Shown: one piece after another, positions 26,810 to 36,008 of the stretch
Layout of the letters: every line of letters begins with the position of its first letter
Numbering within the stretch: position 1 is the stretch's first letter
Assembly: GCA_934101115.1 (NCBI GenBank)
Contig: CAKOPW010000007.1
Coordinates: forward strand, 16,169 to 80,168
Reading direction: 5' to 3'
Source of the DNA: an uncultured Bacilli bacterium
Lineage (GTDB): Bacteria > Bacillota_I > Bacilli_A > RF39 > UBA660
DNA: 64,000 nucleotides
Program-made: the position numbers and the translations under genes
Notes under the pieces: generated by a model
What the model was told of the DNA's origin: nothing
The model's database searches: none
Seen by the model: the letters and a program-made list of their open reading frames with translations, nothing else

Positions 26810-27983
26810 ATTCTTGCTCCTCTCTCCTAATTTTCTTAAACTTCCTCATAAAAACATCTGTTGTTATTAACTGATAAATAGATGAAACTAATTGACCTAA
26901 GCTTGTACAAAATGGTGTTGGCAAAAATGATGATGCAACTCTTATCCCACTTGCTATAAACATATTTGTAGTCATCCTAACACTTGAATATTCCAAGTTT
27001 AAATAACAGGTTTTTAAACTATATATTGGATAAAGAGCTAAATCGAATATTTCAACAGAAAGATAAATAATTACTAAGCCCAAGTTCAACTTATATCCAT
27101 TATACATTATTATAAACATTAAAAAAATTGATGAATATAAAATAAATAATAAACAATAAGCATTTTTTAAAGATTTTCTATTATCATACTTATTTTTAGC
27201 TAAATCTATTTTAGCTGCTTCATTTATAGCAGCAAATGAATCCCACTGACAATCAGTTATAAGAGCAACAAAATTTAAAGCTGCTAAATATTCAACTCCG
27301 TAAGTTGAAGCATTGGAAAGTCCAAAGAAATATATGAAAAAAAATAATAAACTATCTAAAGCATCTACAGAATCGTATTTTATACTTTTAAACACTTTAA
27401 AATCCATTTTAAATTTTTCAAATTCTAACATGTACATAACAATTATAAAAATCAACATCATTAGCAAAGACCCAATAGTTATAATCATTTGATCTTTTGT
27501 AACAAGAGAAAATATCAAAAGAGAACCCAAACTAATGCCATTAAATAAAATAGTGTATACATTAGCTTTAGTATTCTTCTCTTCATAATATAACTTTTCT
27601 ATCATTATTACAAAGATGCCATGAAGACCTAATTGAGCAATAGAAAAAAGGCAAAAATTATGATAAACTTCTACATCCATATGCATAAATCTAATGAAAT
27701 TATCCACATTAATGGAAAATAATCCAAAAATTAAAAATGTAAAAAATATTCCTAAAACTAATCCTGACATAACAAAGTTCTTATTATTTTCTTTTTCAGC
27801 TTGAATATTAGGAGCTACTCCAAAGATTGATTTAATAAGAGAATATACGAATTGTAACGGATAAGTAAGAGAAAAAACATTAATCAAATTTTTATCGATA
27901 AGAAGACCTAATAAAAACCATTGTATTATTGGCATCAAAGAAAAAAACAAAGAATCAAAGCTGATTTTTAAAAGTCTTTTCAT
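26778..27983 (-). CDS. MATE-like polytopic membrane transporter
   Basis: About 401 residues with 10-12 hydrophobic segments. The overall shape is MATE/flippase-like (FSLMPIIQWFLLGLLID at the start, repeat-like halves), but the hallmark residues are weak, so the substrate is open. The ATG at 27983 is preferred over 28010 because AGGAG sits 8 nt ahead. The 3' end overlaps the UDG-like gene. A GGTATAAT -10-like element and an ATACC-TTAT-GGTAT inverted repeat lie near 28018-28036. Confidence 0.7.
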   Translation of the reverse strand: MKRLLKISFDSLFFSLMPIIQWFLLGLLIDKNLINVFSLTYPLQFVYSLIKSIFGVAPNIQAEKENNKNFVMSGLVLGIFFTFLIFGLFSINVDNFIRFMHMDVEVYHNFCLFSIAQLGLHGIFVIMIEKLYYEEKNTKANVYTILFNGISLGSLLIFSLVTKDQMIITIGSLLMMLIFIIVMYMLEFEKFKMDFKVFKSIKYDSVDALDSLLFFFIYFFGLSNASTYGVEYLAALNFVALITDCQWDSFAAINEAAKIDLAKNKYDNRKSLKNAYCLLFILYSSIFLMFIIMYNGYKLNLGLVIIYLSVEIFDLALYPIYSLKTCYLNLEYSSVRMTTNMFIASGIRVASSFLPTPFCTSLGQLVSSIYQLITTDVFMRKFKKIRREEQEYELRTIESGI

Positions 27984-28181
27984 AACCTCTACTCCTAACC
28001 TCATAATCATTATAAAGATTATACCATAAGGTATGATAAATTACATAGTTTAATTATATAATAAAAATAAAGGTGTCTACAGAAACATTAGGTAAGACTT
28101 TACATTTTTCAAACAAAACTATTTTCAAATTAAGAAAATGTATCATCTCATCATCCCAGTTAAACCACACCATAAAAATAC

Positions 28182-28206
28182 AAAAAAACTCTACGATTTG
28201 TAGAGT
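28182..28206 (-). terminator. Terminator after the SemiSWEET gene
   Basis: On the minus strand ACTCTAC-AAAT-CGTAGAGT followed by seven Ts, immediately after the stop codon. Confidence 0.88.
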
Positions 28207-28208
28207 CA

Positions 28209-28469
28209 TTATTTACGTCTATAAAGAACCGTTAAAAACAAAATAAGTAGACAAAATGAAAATTCCAAAGTATTTTCAAATCTTAACATAAACTCATCTG
28301 TGCAAAGATAAGCATATAGCACATATGATAAAGATGAAATTACCCATAACACCCAAGATGATATGCTTATATCATCACTCTCTTTAGTTTTTATAAGTTT
28401 TATTGCTTGAGGTAAAAAACTAACTAAAGTACACATAGAAACAATTCCAAGTAAAACATTTGCTAACAT
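28209..28469 (-). CDS. SemiSWEET-type PQ-loop transporter
   Basis: 86 residues with three membrane segments. The PQ-loop is SFLPQAIKLIKTKESDDIS, followed by SSWVLWVISSLSYVLYAY, as in bacterial SemiSWEETs, which dimerise to pass sugars. The GGGGGG-type ribosome site upstream is strong. It follows a GNAT remnant and pepF but shares no obvious function with them. Confidence 0.88.
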   Translation of the reverse strand: MLANVLLGIVSMCTLVSFLPQAIKLIKTKESDDISISSWVLWVISSLSYVLYAYLCTDEFMLRFENTLEFSFCLLILFLTVLYRRK

Positions 28470-28511
28470 ACTAACCCCCCTTTACAACACTTTTTCATAT
28501 ATATAAGCTTT

Positions 28512-28724
28512 TTATTCATAAATTTTTCCGTATTCACCATATTCTTTAGATTTTATGGTTGTTTCAAAAACGCGTTTACATCCAGCTGCTTCATAGATGT
28601 AATAAGAACAAGAATCATCAGTTAAAATTTGTAAGTTCTTTAAACCATCCTTTTTAGCTAATCTAAATATATCAGTAAACATCTTTTTACCAATGTCTTT
28701 TCCTCTAGTTTCTTTATCAACCAA
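28512..28724 (-). pseudogene. C-terminal half of a GNAT acetyltransferase
   Basis: Only the acetyl-CoA-binding half is present: VDKETRGKDIGKKMFTDIFR, then LQILTDDSCSYYIYEAAGCK. The N-terminal strands are missing. It lies in the same reading frame as pepF, starting one codon after the pepF TAA (the apparent start is TTG with no ribosome site). It looks like a deletion remnant of a formerly complete gene. Confidence 0.7.
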
Positions 28725-28727
28725 GCT

Positions 28728-30410
28728 TTACATGTTTTTTTCAAAAACTTTCTTTAGCATTATAGAAACCTCTTCAAATGATTTTTCCTCAAAAGGATTA
28801 GGCATTCCATATAAAGCAATCAATTTTTTAAATGGATAATAAGAGGCGACCGCTGCAACATTTTTAAAAACATCTAAGTTTTCACCGGATTTACTCCAAA
28901 TAGCAAAAGCACCAAAATATGAAAGTGCATAATCAATATAATAGAAAGGATCACTATAGACATGAGTTTGTCTGAAATAATAATTTCCACTTTCAAGATT
29001 TTTGTTGCCAACATATCCTTCATACAAATGATATTTCTTGGAAAGTTCAATATAAATTAAACTTATATCCTCTGGTTTTAAATCCATTTTCTTATAAATT
29101 GTTTCTTGAAATTCATCTATTAAACAAATATAAGGCATCAACGTGATTAATTTATATATACATAAAAAACCATATTTCTTTTTATCTTCATCAGCAAACA
29201 AAGAATTAACATAATCAGTAGCAATCAATTGTAATGCATGAGAAAACATTTCAGCTATTTCAAATGTTGGATATTTCAAAAGAGGCGATACTATATGATT
29301 CCTATCTTCAATACCAGCCAAATATTTTTGATATGAATGACCCATTTCATGTGTTGTCGTTAGAACATCATTATAATCCCCTTTATAGTTACCAGTAACT
29401 ACAGGTAATGATTCACAAACTAAATAATTAGTTATTGAAAAATTCACCTTATTCTCTCTTGTACAAAAATCAATATATCCATTAACAAGCATTTCTTTAA
29501 ATAAGTTTCCTAAATCTACATCAATACTAGAAAATACTTTTTTCATTTTTTCTAACAACTCTTCATTAGAATATAACAATTTTGGAGAATCACTAAAGAA
29601 AACTGTATCATAGTAAGTTAATTTATTAACCCCTAATTCTTTTTTCTTAAATTCATTTAAAGAATTACACAAAGGTATAAAATACTTTATAACATTTTCC
29701 CTAAACATTCTAATATCATCATAATCATAACCAAACCTTCTTAAACTATGTAAACTATATTCCGAATAATCATTAAAACCTAATTCTTTAGCTATTTTAT
29801 TACGAACGCTAACTAATTCATAAAGAACATTAACATATTTATCTCGTTGACTATAATAATAATCATTGACTGCATCATGAGCTTTTTTTCGAACTTCTCT
29901 ATCATTTGAAGTAAAAAATTTTGATATACGTGGAAGAGTCAACTCTTCTCCTTCAAAATCAATTGTGACCTTATTTAGTGAACGATATTCAGACTTCAAT
30001 TCATTTTCTCTTTGCTTTAAATCAACTACTTTATCACTTGTAATTTTTATTTTAGATGCAATCGTGTTAAAAAAGTTTTCTGGTATAACATCATTTAGTT
30101 TATCTTTAAATTCAGTGTCTAACATAATTTGGTAAAAAGGAACAAATAATACATCAAATTTTGGTTTAGTTGCATTCCAATATTCTATTTCTGATTTATA
30201 AAATTCATCATCTAAAGCACGCATATTTTGAATGTCTGCATAATCATACATTTCTTCAATTTCATTTTGAATTTTTATTATTTCTCTAACCATTTTTAAA
30301 AACGATTCAAAATCCTTAGTTGTTTTTAAATCTTCAAGCAATTTTTCTAGTATTTCTTTTGTTGCATCATAGTTTATTCTCTTATATTTAATTTCTTTTA
30401 TATTTTTCAT
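28728..30410 (-). CDS. pepF: M3-family oligoendopeptidase (PepF-like)
   Basis: 560 residues, cytoplasmic zinc metallopeptidase that cuts short peptides. The active site TTHEMGHSYQ gives His354-Glu355-x-x-His358. Further M3 features are the central HxxF-like region YPTFEIAEMFSHALQLI and QTHVYSDPFYYIDYALSYFG near the end. The length matches the family. It lies 18 bp after the Sir2 gene and is probably co-transcribed. Confidence 0.9.
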   Translation of the reverse strand: MKNIKEIKYKRINYDATKEILEKLLEDLKTTKDFESFLKMVREIIKIQNEIEEMYDYADIQNMRALDDEFYKSEIEYWNATKPKFDVLFVPFYQIMLDTEFKDKLNDVIPENFFNTIASKIKITSDKVVDLKQRENELKSEYRSLNKVTIDFEGEELTLPRISKFFTSNDREVRKKAHDAVNDYYYSQRDKYVNVLYELVSVRNKIAKELGFNDYSEYSLHSLRRFGYDYDDIRMFRENVIKYFIPLCNSLNEFKKKELGVNKLTYYDTVFFSDSPKLLYSNEELLEKMKKVFSSIDVDLGNLFKEMLVNGYIDFCTRENKVNFSITNYLVCESLPVVTGNYKGDYNDVLTTTHEMGHSYQKYLAGIEDRNHIVSPLLKYPTFEIAEMFSHALQLIATDYVNSLFADEDKKKYGFLCIYKLITLMPYICLIDEFQETIYKKMDLKPEDISLIYIELSKKYHLYEGYVGNKNLESGNYYFRQTHVYSDPFYYIDYALSYFGAFAIWSKSGENLDVFKNVAAVASYYPFKKLIALYGMPNPFEEKSFEEVSIMLKKVFEKNM

Positions 30411-30427
30411 AAATTATATCATCACCT

Positions 30428-31141
30428 TTATTTTAAATTCTTAAAAATATTTTTTAAATCATCATGAATTACTAAAGTAGCATACTTATAATATGGTGTT
30501 TCATTATCATTTAAAATAATCAAATTCTTTCCTTTAAATAAACTAACTAAACTTGCAGCTGGATTAACTGTTAAAGAAGAACCTGCAACTATCAAAGTTT
30601 CACAAGAAGAAATTTCCTTCATAGCTTTTTCATAATCTTCATTTAAACATTCTCCATATAAAACTACCTCAGGTCTAATGATTCCACCACAAGAACATGT
30701 TGGTATATCACCATTAGAAAACATATAAGAAGCATCATACACTTTCCCACACTTCATACAATGATTTTTAAAAATTGTTCCATGAATTTCTAAAACATCA
30801 GATAATCCTGCCTTCTTGTGAAGTCCATCAATATTTTGAGTAACAACGCATCTTAATTTATTTTGATCGTCTAAACGCTTTAAATAATCGTGTATAATAT
30901 TCGGAGTAGCAGCTAAACAATTCAAATTATTTTTGTAAAAATCATAAAACAAAAACGGATTATTTTCTAAACAGTTGATACTTAGTAAATATTCTGGAGA
31001 TATATCTAAATCCATTTTATATATTCCGTTTCTACCTCTAAAATCCTTTATTCCCGATAAAGTAGAAGTACCTGCTCCATCAAAAAACACAATATCATTA
31101 GAAGAATCAATAATTTCTTGAAGCTTCTTAATTTTTTCCAT
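30428..31141 (-). CDS. Sir2-family NAD-dependent protein deacylase (sirtuin)
   Basis: 237 residues. NAD-binding motif FFDGAGTSTLSGIKDFRG (canonical GAG-S---GI-DFR), TQNIDGLHKKAG, catalytic His in EIHGT, zinc cysteines CMKC...CSCG, and RPEVVLYGE are present. It removes acyl groups from lysines using NAD. The ATG at 31141 is chosen over one 12 bp upstream because GGTGAT precedes it. The start overlaps the 3' end of the radical SAM gene by 14 bp, so the two are translationally coupled. Confidence 0.92.
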   Translation of the reverse strand: MEKIKKLQEIIDSSNDIVFFDGAGTSTLSGIKDFRGRNGIYKMDLDISPEYLLSINCLENNPFLFYDFYKNNLNCLAATPNIIHDYLKRLDDQNKLRCVVTQNIDGLHKKAGLSDVLEIHGTIFKNHCMKCGKVYDASYMFSNGDIPTCSCGGIIRPEVVLYGECLNEDYEKAMKEISSCETLIVAGSSLTVNPAASLVSLFKGKNLIILNDNETPYYKYATLVIHDDLKNIFKNLK

Positions 31142-32183
31142 ACATATCACCATAAACTTTTTTACACAAAGGAAAAGCTCTTGTACCAGTTCCGCTTATG
31201 TGAAATTCTTCTAAGTTTTCATATATGTTATAACGTTTAATCCCATATTTTTGATATTCTTCTTCGCTTAATTCTTTGAAAGCTGGACAAGGTAAAATTG
31301 TTCCATCATATTTAATGTCAATCTTTTGAAGTCCCGCAGTACACATATGAGTTTGCTCATCACTAAGAGGTATCCCAATTCTTATATTTCCAGAATACAC
31401 CCTTTTAGCTTGTTCAAGTAATGTAAAAAATTCCTCTTTTTCTAACTCAGACAACTCTAACAAAGATGCATTTTCTTTTCCTCTTCCTTGAGGAACAAAA
31501 TTAAGTAAACTGATATTCGGAACTTTAACAATTTCAATAAGTTCTAGTAAATCAAGTATTTCTTTATAGTTTAATTTATTAGGAATAAAATGAACATCAG
31601 TACTTATTCCAAGGTAAGTAGCATTAAAAAGCGAATCCAAAAAACAAACTTTTAAAGATTCTTTTCTTCCCATAAGCAACTCATCCGTTTCACACTCGTA
31701 CGCTTGAACATCAAAGACAATTTTTGAAAGACCAGCATTGATTAGTGCCCTTATTTTTTCTTTTGGTATTCCAGAATAAGTTTTACCATTCAAAATTCTA
31801 TCATAATATTTGTTTGTACTATTTATAGTCAACACATCATCAGGATCAATATCTTTCAAAGCATTTTCTTTTTCTTCAATTAATAAAAGAGTTTCTTCAG
31901 TGCTTAATTTATCAGCAAGTTGCACTCCACTTGTGAATAAAGTAACTTTTATTCCTAATGAAGAAGCATAACTAATCATTTCCAATAAATCAGGATGTAA
32001 TAAAGGTTCACCTCCAGACAAAGATAACTCTTCGATTCCTCCAGTAGACATAAAATAATCAATTACCCTTTTAAAATCATCTAAAGAGATAAAAGTATTT
32101 CTATTCATATATGAATTTGAAGAACAAAACATACATCTATTTGGACATTTATCCAAGATTTCAAAGCACAAATCCTTAACCAT
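31128..32183 (-). CDS. Radical SAM protein with C-terminal cysteine (SPASM-like) region
   Basis: About 351 residues. The radical SAM cluster motif CPNRCMFCSS lies close to the N-terminus, followed by LSLSGGEPLLHPDL (SAM-binding). The C-terminal CTAGLQKIDIKYDGTILPCPAF and PLCKK give cysteines for an auxiliary cluster, as in peptide- or sulfatase-modifying enzymes. No precursor peptide gene was seen nearby. The ATG at 32183 is preferred because AGGTGG lies 4 nt upstream; the longest frame starts 60 bp earlier without a ribosome site. It is coupled to the downstream Sir2 gene. Confidence 0.85.
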   Translation of the reverse strand: MVKDLCFEILDKCPNRCMFCSSNSYMNRNTFISLDDFKRVIDYFMSTGGIEELSLSGGEPLLHPDLLEMISYASSLGIKVTLFTSGVQLADKLSTEETLLLIEEKENALKDIDPDDVLTINSTNKYYDRILNGKTYSGIPKEKIRALINAGLSKIVFDVQAYECETDELLMGRKESLKVCFLDSLFNATYLGISTDVHFIPNKLNYKEILDLLELIEIVKVPNISLLNFVPQGRGKENASLLELSELEKEEFFTLLEQAKRVYSGNIRIGIPLSDEQTHMCTAGLQKIDIKYDGTILPCPAFKELSEEEYQKYGIKRYNIYENLEEFHISGTGTRAFPLCKKVYGDMYGKN

Positions 32184-32233
32184 AAAACCACCTAAACTAT
32201 CAATATTATAACATGAATAAAAACTTATATATA

Positions 32234-32260
32234 AAAAATGCACATTATTTTATGCATTTC
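32234..32260 (-). terminator. Terminator after lepB
   Basis: On the minus strand AAATGCA and TGCATTT pair around a 10-nt loop followed by TTTATAT, at the lepB stop codon. Confidence 0.7.
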
Positions 32261-32876
32261 AATTATATTTTTTTACTTTACCAAATCTATTAAAAGGAAA
32301 TAAAATTAACTCTGTTGTTCCTTTTACATCTTTAAATGGAATTGTTCCAATCATTCTTGAATCCTTAGAATCATCTCTATTATCTCCCATAACGAAATAT
32401 TCACCTTCAGGGACTGTTATTTCTTCACTACAAATTGTCCAATTAGTTTCACATGTTCCAATTTTTTTGGAAGTAGTCAAAAATTTTTCTTCTACTACTT
32501 CTCCATTTATAGTCAAAACTCCAGTTTTTTCTTCATTAACATACTTTACTTCATATTTTATTTTATCTCCAGGCAATCCGATTACTCTTTTAATTAAATC
32601 TCCAGAATCAGTTTTTATAACCACAATATCAAATCTTTTAATTCCTCTAATGCTTTTAGTCAATTTATAAAGAATCATTGTGTCTCCATTTTGTAACGTT
32701 GGACTCATACTTGATCCTTTAACATTAACTGGTGTTGCCACAAATAATCTAATTATTACTACAAAAAATATAATAATCAAATAAGGCATATATTCTAAAA
32801 ACAAATCTTTACTTGCTTTTTTAGTATTTTTATTTATTGTTTCTTTTTCTTCCAATGTTAAATCTTTTTCGCTCAT
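32259..32876 (-). CDS. lepB: Signal peptidase I
   Basis: 205 residues with one membrane segment (about 28-48) and an extracellular serine peptidase domain. The nucleophile lies in GSSMSPTL (Ser56) and the general base in DLIKRVIG (Lys96). GDNRDDSKDSRMIG is the conserved box E. It removes signal peptides from exported proteins, relevant here to the large surface proteins at 40.6-47.6 kb. Confidence 0.95.
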   Translation of the reverse strand: MSEKDLTLEEKETINKNTKKASKDLFLEYMPYLIIIFFVVIIRLFVATPVNVKGSSMSPTLQNGDTMILYKLTKSIRGIKRFDIVVIKTDSGDLIKRVIGLPGDKIKYEVKYVNEEKTGVLTINGEVVEEKFLTTSKKIGTCETNWTICSEEITVPEGEYFVMGDNRDDSKDSRMIGTIPFKDVKGTTELILFPFNRFGKVKKYN

Positions 32877-32909
32877 CTATATTCACCTAATTAATTGTAT
32901 CAAAAAGTC

Positions 32910-32936
32910 AAAAAAAAAGAAACAATAATTAGTTTC
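32910..32936 (-). terminator. Terminator overlapping the rplS stop
   Basis: On the minus strand GAAAC-TAATTATT-GTTTC followed by a run of nine Ts. The stop codon is in the loop. Confidence 0.8.
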
Positions 32937-33267
32937 TTTCTTTAATTTTAATATCTTTAGCACTATTGTCAAGATAATTAAGTTTAGCTCTACGAACCAT
33001 ACCTTTTCTTACAACTGTTATTTTATCAACTAATGGAGAATTAACTTTGAAAATTCTTTTAACAACGATTCCTCCACTTTTCTTTCTAACAGTAAAGGTT
33101 CTTGATATTTTGCTACCTTTAATAGAAGTTACAATTCCTTCATAAGCTTGAATTCTATGAGTTTTACCTTCTTGAATTTTATAGTCAACTCTTACAGTAT
33201 CTCCAACACGGAATTCAGGAACATCAGTTCTAATACTTTTTGCATCTACGATATCTTTTAAATTCAT
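32929..33267 (-). CDS. rplS: Ribosomal protein L19
   Basis: 112 residues. VGDTVRVDYKIQEGKTHRIQ, YEGIVTSIKGS, FTVRKKSGGIVVKR and FKVNSPLV are L19 landmarks. L19 sits at the 30S-50S interface. It is a single-gene transcript with a structured leader and its own terminator. Confidence 0.97.
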   Translation of the reverse strand: MNLKDIVDAKSIRTDVPEFRVGDTVRVDYKIQEGKTHRIQAYEGIVTSIKGSKISRTFTVRKKSGGIVVKRIFKVNSPLVDKITVVRKGMVRRAKLNYLDNSAKDIKIKERN

Positions 33268-33365
33268 GATATACTTCCTTTCTATAAATATACACCCACA
33301 TAATCATTGATAACCATCAAGCGGATTACATTTAGCTCCTTTACAAAAGCACATATATTTTAGCA
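33268..33365 (-). promoter_or_regulatory. Candidate L19 autoregulatory leader
   Basis: The ~95-nt leader upstream of rplS contains GTAATCCGCTTGATGGTTATCAATGATTATGTGGGTG-like structure: CCGC pairs with GTGG, enclosing an inner TTGAT/ATCAA hairpin (about 33303-33332). Firmicute rplS genes carry a leader of this general form thought to bind L19. I could not compare it with the covariance model. Confidence 0.55.
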
Positions 33366-33443
33366 TAAATATTTACTACTTTCAATACCAAACTTGATTT
33401 TTTATATTTTTATACATATAATACAAACATAATAAGAATATAA

Positions 33444-33788
33444 AAGAAGAAAAATTGTATAAGCCCCTTAAAAACAGATATTACAAATAAATTATATGCA
33501 AATAATTTTAATATATGTGGCGTCAAAAATTTTGAAAGTATAAGTGATGAGAAAATTGAAATTTTAATAAAAAAAGCCGACAAAATCAAAAGATTTATAA
33601 GATTTGATAACAACAATAGATATTACAAAAACATACTTTTATACATTAGAAAGAGCTTCCCTAAAATTGATAGAAAAGAAATTGATTTAGTAAAGGAAAT
33701 AACCGAAGATCGGAAGAATGCACTAAATAAAACTTTAAAGCAATATCAAGAAACATTTCCTAAAATCGATATTAACCTATTGATATAG
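33444..33788 (+). pseudogene. 5'-truncated unknown gene (plus strand)
   Basis: 114 codons are open but contain no ATG or GTG, and TTG only just before the stop. The frame begins right after a TAA. The encoded sequence is Lys/Ile-rich and helical (EKIEILIKKADKIKRFIRFD, later EIDLVKEITEDRKN) with coding-like character. The family is unknown. The start seems to have been lost, and the next ORF begins after its stop, so it is probably a decayed gene inserted between rplS and tgt. Confidence 0.55.
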
Positions 33789-33789
33789 C

Positions 33790-34029
33790 ATGTTTTTTCA
33801 AGCTTCAATGTTAGGAATAAAAAATTTAAGCAAGCAGCTTTATTTTCTAATAAATGCCGCTCGATTCGGATATGAGGAAGATGAAACATTAGCAGCCATA
33901 TATCAATATTATTGCACATGGGATTCAATGAATGAAGAATTGAAAAGAGTTTATGGATATGAATCAATACCTCTATTAAAACTTCAAAGTCATTACAATA
34001 CTCTTTACAACATCAAAGGAGACTTTTAA
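33790..34029 (+). CDS. Hypothetical protein, 79 residues
   Basis: A soluble helical protein ending HYNTLYNIKGDF. GYEEDETLAAIYQYYCTWD and EELKRVYGYESIPLL are its distinctive parts. It is one of few plus-strand ORFs in this half of the window. It starts 2 bp after the stop of the preceding open frame and may be the rest of the same decayed gene. No recognisable family or clear ribosome site was seen. Confidence 0.45.
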   Translation: MFFQASMLGIKNLSKQLYFLINAARFGYEEDETLAAIYQYYCTWDSMNEELKRVYGYESIPLLKLQSHYNTLYNIKGDF

Positions 34030-34041
34030 AGCCTCCTTTTA
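34015..34041 (+). terminator. Terminator after the plus-strand ORF
   Basis: AAAGGAG and CTCCTTT pair across an 11-nt loop followed by a short T run. It lies between convergent genes. Confidence 0.45.
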
Positions 34042-34347
34042 ATAATCAATAATAGTTTCTCCATTAACATAATTAATTTTTGTTTTAGGATTTATTACCT
34101 CTTTTGTTATAGGATTAACAAGTTCTTCTAAATATTCATTTTCATAAAGCATTTCTAAAGTTATATCATTGCTACAATGATTTTCTAATCGACATCTTTT
34201 AAAAGCGTATTCAATCTTAGTATTAAGAGCATACATTAATTTGTTATCATGTTCTTTAGTTAAAGAAATAGTTGTTGAAGTAATAACGATAATAACACAT
34301 ATCGATACAGTTATAAAAAAAATTGTAAAATTACTTATTTGTTTCAT
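34039..34347 (-). CDS. Single-pass membrane protein, possibly pseudopilin-like
   Basis: 102 residues with one N-terminal membrane segment (residues 8-29) and a short exposed domain with one Cys pair (CRLENHC). The C-terminal ITLEMLYENEYLEELVNPITKEV resembles the tail of small pseudopilin-like proteins of related bacteria, but no prepilin cleavage motif is clear. Its start overlaps the end of tgt by 17 bp, so it is co-transcribed with tgt. Confidence 0.6.
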   Translation of the reverse strand: MKQISNFTIFFITVSICVIIVITSTTISLTKEHDNKLMYALNTKIEYAFKRCRLENHCSNDITLEMLYENEYLEELVNPITKEVINPKTKINYVNGETIIDY

Positions 34348-35449
34348 AATAATCCTTTATAAACTTATCACGATATTCCAAAATAGTATCGTTTTTTATT
34401 GCTTCTCTTAGTTCTTCAGTTAATCTTATTAAATAACGTATATTGTGAATAGACAAAAGTCTTGCTCCAAAAGTTTCATCAGCATTTATTAAATGTTTTA
34501 TATAAGCTTTAGTAAAATTTTTACATGCATAACAATCACACGTTTCGTCAATCGGAGTAAAATCTCTTTTATACTTAGCATTTTTAAGATTTATCTTGCC
34601 ATAACGTGTTAAAGCATGTCCATGGCGAGCAAGTCGAGTTGGACTAACACAGTCAAAAATATCAACTCCACGAATAACATTTTCAACAATATCTATTGGA
34701 TCTCCAACACCCATAAGATAACGAACTTTATCTTTTGGTAAATACTCTGTTGAATATTCAACCATCTTATACATTGTTGGTTTATCCTCACCTACGCTTG
34801 TTCCACCAATAGAATATCCATCAAAATCCATTTTAACAAGTTCTTCCACACAATGACGACGAATATCTGGATACTCGCCGCCTTGAACAATTCCAAATAA
34901 ACTTTGACGAGGATTATTAAATACTTCTTTACCTCTTTTTGCCCAACGTAAAGTTCTTTCCACACTATTTTCAACATATTCACGTGTTGCTGGCCATCCA
35001 ATACACTCATCAAAACTCATTGCAATATCTGAATCCAATTTATTTTGAATTTCAATACTTTTTTCGGGAGTTAAAAGTAGACTATCACCATTCAAATGAT
35101 TCTTAAATTTTACTCCTTCCTCTGTTATATCTTTTTTCTTAGCTAAGGAAAATACTTGAAACCCTCCTGAATCAGTTAAAATCGGACCATTCCAATTCAT
35201 GAATTTATGAAGTCCACCAGCTTCAGCAACAATATCTTCTCCAGGTCTTAACCATAAATGATATGTGTTTGAAAGAATTATACCAGCGTGAACTTCTTTT
35301 AATTCTTCTGGAGACAAAGTTTTAACAGTTGCTTGAGTTCCAACAGGCATAAACATTGGAGTATCAAAAGTACCATAATTAGTTTCTATCTTACCAAGAC
35401 GAGCTTTAGTATTTTTTTCTTCTTTCAATAATGTATATTTTATCTTCAT
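34331..35449 (-). CDS. tgt: tRNA-guanine transglycosylase
   Basis: 372 residues. Exchanges guanine-34 for the queuosine precursor in tRNAs reading NAY codons. Visible motifs: LTDSGGFQVFSLAK, AMSFDECIGWPA, FGIVQGG, YSIGGTSVGE, and the zinc site CDCYACKNFTKAYIKH. It clusters with queA and ruvAB in the classic ruvAB-queA-tgt order, with one unknown gene between queA and tgt. Confidence 0.97.
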   Translation of the reverse strand: MKIKYTLLKEEKNTKARLGKIETNYGTFDTPMFMPVGTQATVKTLSPEELKEVHAGIILSNTYHLWLRPGEDIVAEAGGLHKFMNWNGPILTDSGGFQVFSLAKKKDITEEGVKFKNHLNGDSLLLTPEKSIEIQNKLDSDIAMSFDECIGWPATREYVENSVERTLRWAKRGKEVFNNPRQSLFGIVQGGEYPDIRRHCVEELVKMDFDGYSIGGTSVGEDKPTMYKMVEYSTEYLPKDKVRYLMGVGDPIDIVENVIRGVDIFDCVSPTRLARHGHALTRYGKINLKNAKYKRDFTPIDETCDCYACKNFTKAYIKHLINADETFGARLLSIHNIRYLIRLTEELREAIKNDTILEYRDKFIKDYYETNK

Positions 35450-35487
35450 TACAACACCTCTATATTTTTCATTATACTATATTTAAT

Positions 35488-35514
35488 CAAAAATAAAAAC
35501 ACACTTAAGTGTCT
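35488..35514 (-). terminator. Terminator after the gene at 35515
   Basis: On the minus strand ACACTTAAGTGT is a self-complementary stem followed by GTTTTTATTTTT, immediately after the stop codon. Confidence 0.7.
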
Positions 35515-35961
35515 TTATTTACTTTTTGAAGATAATGCCATCTTTAAGCAATTCTCTTTGTTTATTTTTTCAATTCTTGCTTTCTTTTCTTCAATATAAG
35601 AAGCAATTTCCTCTTTGCGATCATAATACGTTTGAAAAGGTTCTGTATCATCATCTCCAACAAAGTTTATAGAAAAGAAAGATTGTTCACCATCAACATA
35701 TGATGGTGTAGATATATTACCACGTAAATCCATAAAATAATGAAGAGATATATCACCTAAATCATCTTCAACACTTATCATTTCGTTGGGAGAAACATAA
35801 GCCATATCTTTAACAAATGGAGTAATTCGATCTAATTGACCATTTACCAAAACTTTTGCATACGCAACCATATCATTATAACTAAAAATTGCTCTAGTTT
35901 TTTTCTCGTTTTCCCAAAGCACATCAACTTCATTTCTTGAAAAAATCATATTATTTATCAT
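35515..35961 (-). CDS. Hypothetical protein, about 148 residues
   Basis: A soluble acidic protein with a charged helical tail (YYDRKEEIASYIEEKKARIEKI). No family was recognised. MIFSRNEVDVLWENEKKTRAIFSYNDMVAYAKVL is its most distinctive portion. The ATG at 35961 is chosen because AGGTGG lies 8 nt before it. It sits between queA and tgt in the operon and may share their expression, although a terminator follows. Confidence 0.6.
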   Translation of the reverse strand: MINNMIFSRNEVDVLWENEKKTRAIFSYNDMVAYAKVLVNGQLDRITPFVKDMAYVSPNEMISVEDDLGDISLHYFMDLRGNISTPSYVDGEQSFFSINFVGDDDTEPFQTYYDRKEEIASYIEEKKARIEKINKENCLKMALSSKSK

Positions 35962-36008
35962 AACCATAACCACCTAAAAACATATTATAAAGAAAAGTAC
36001 TCTTAATG

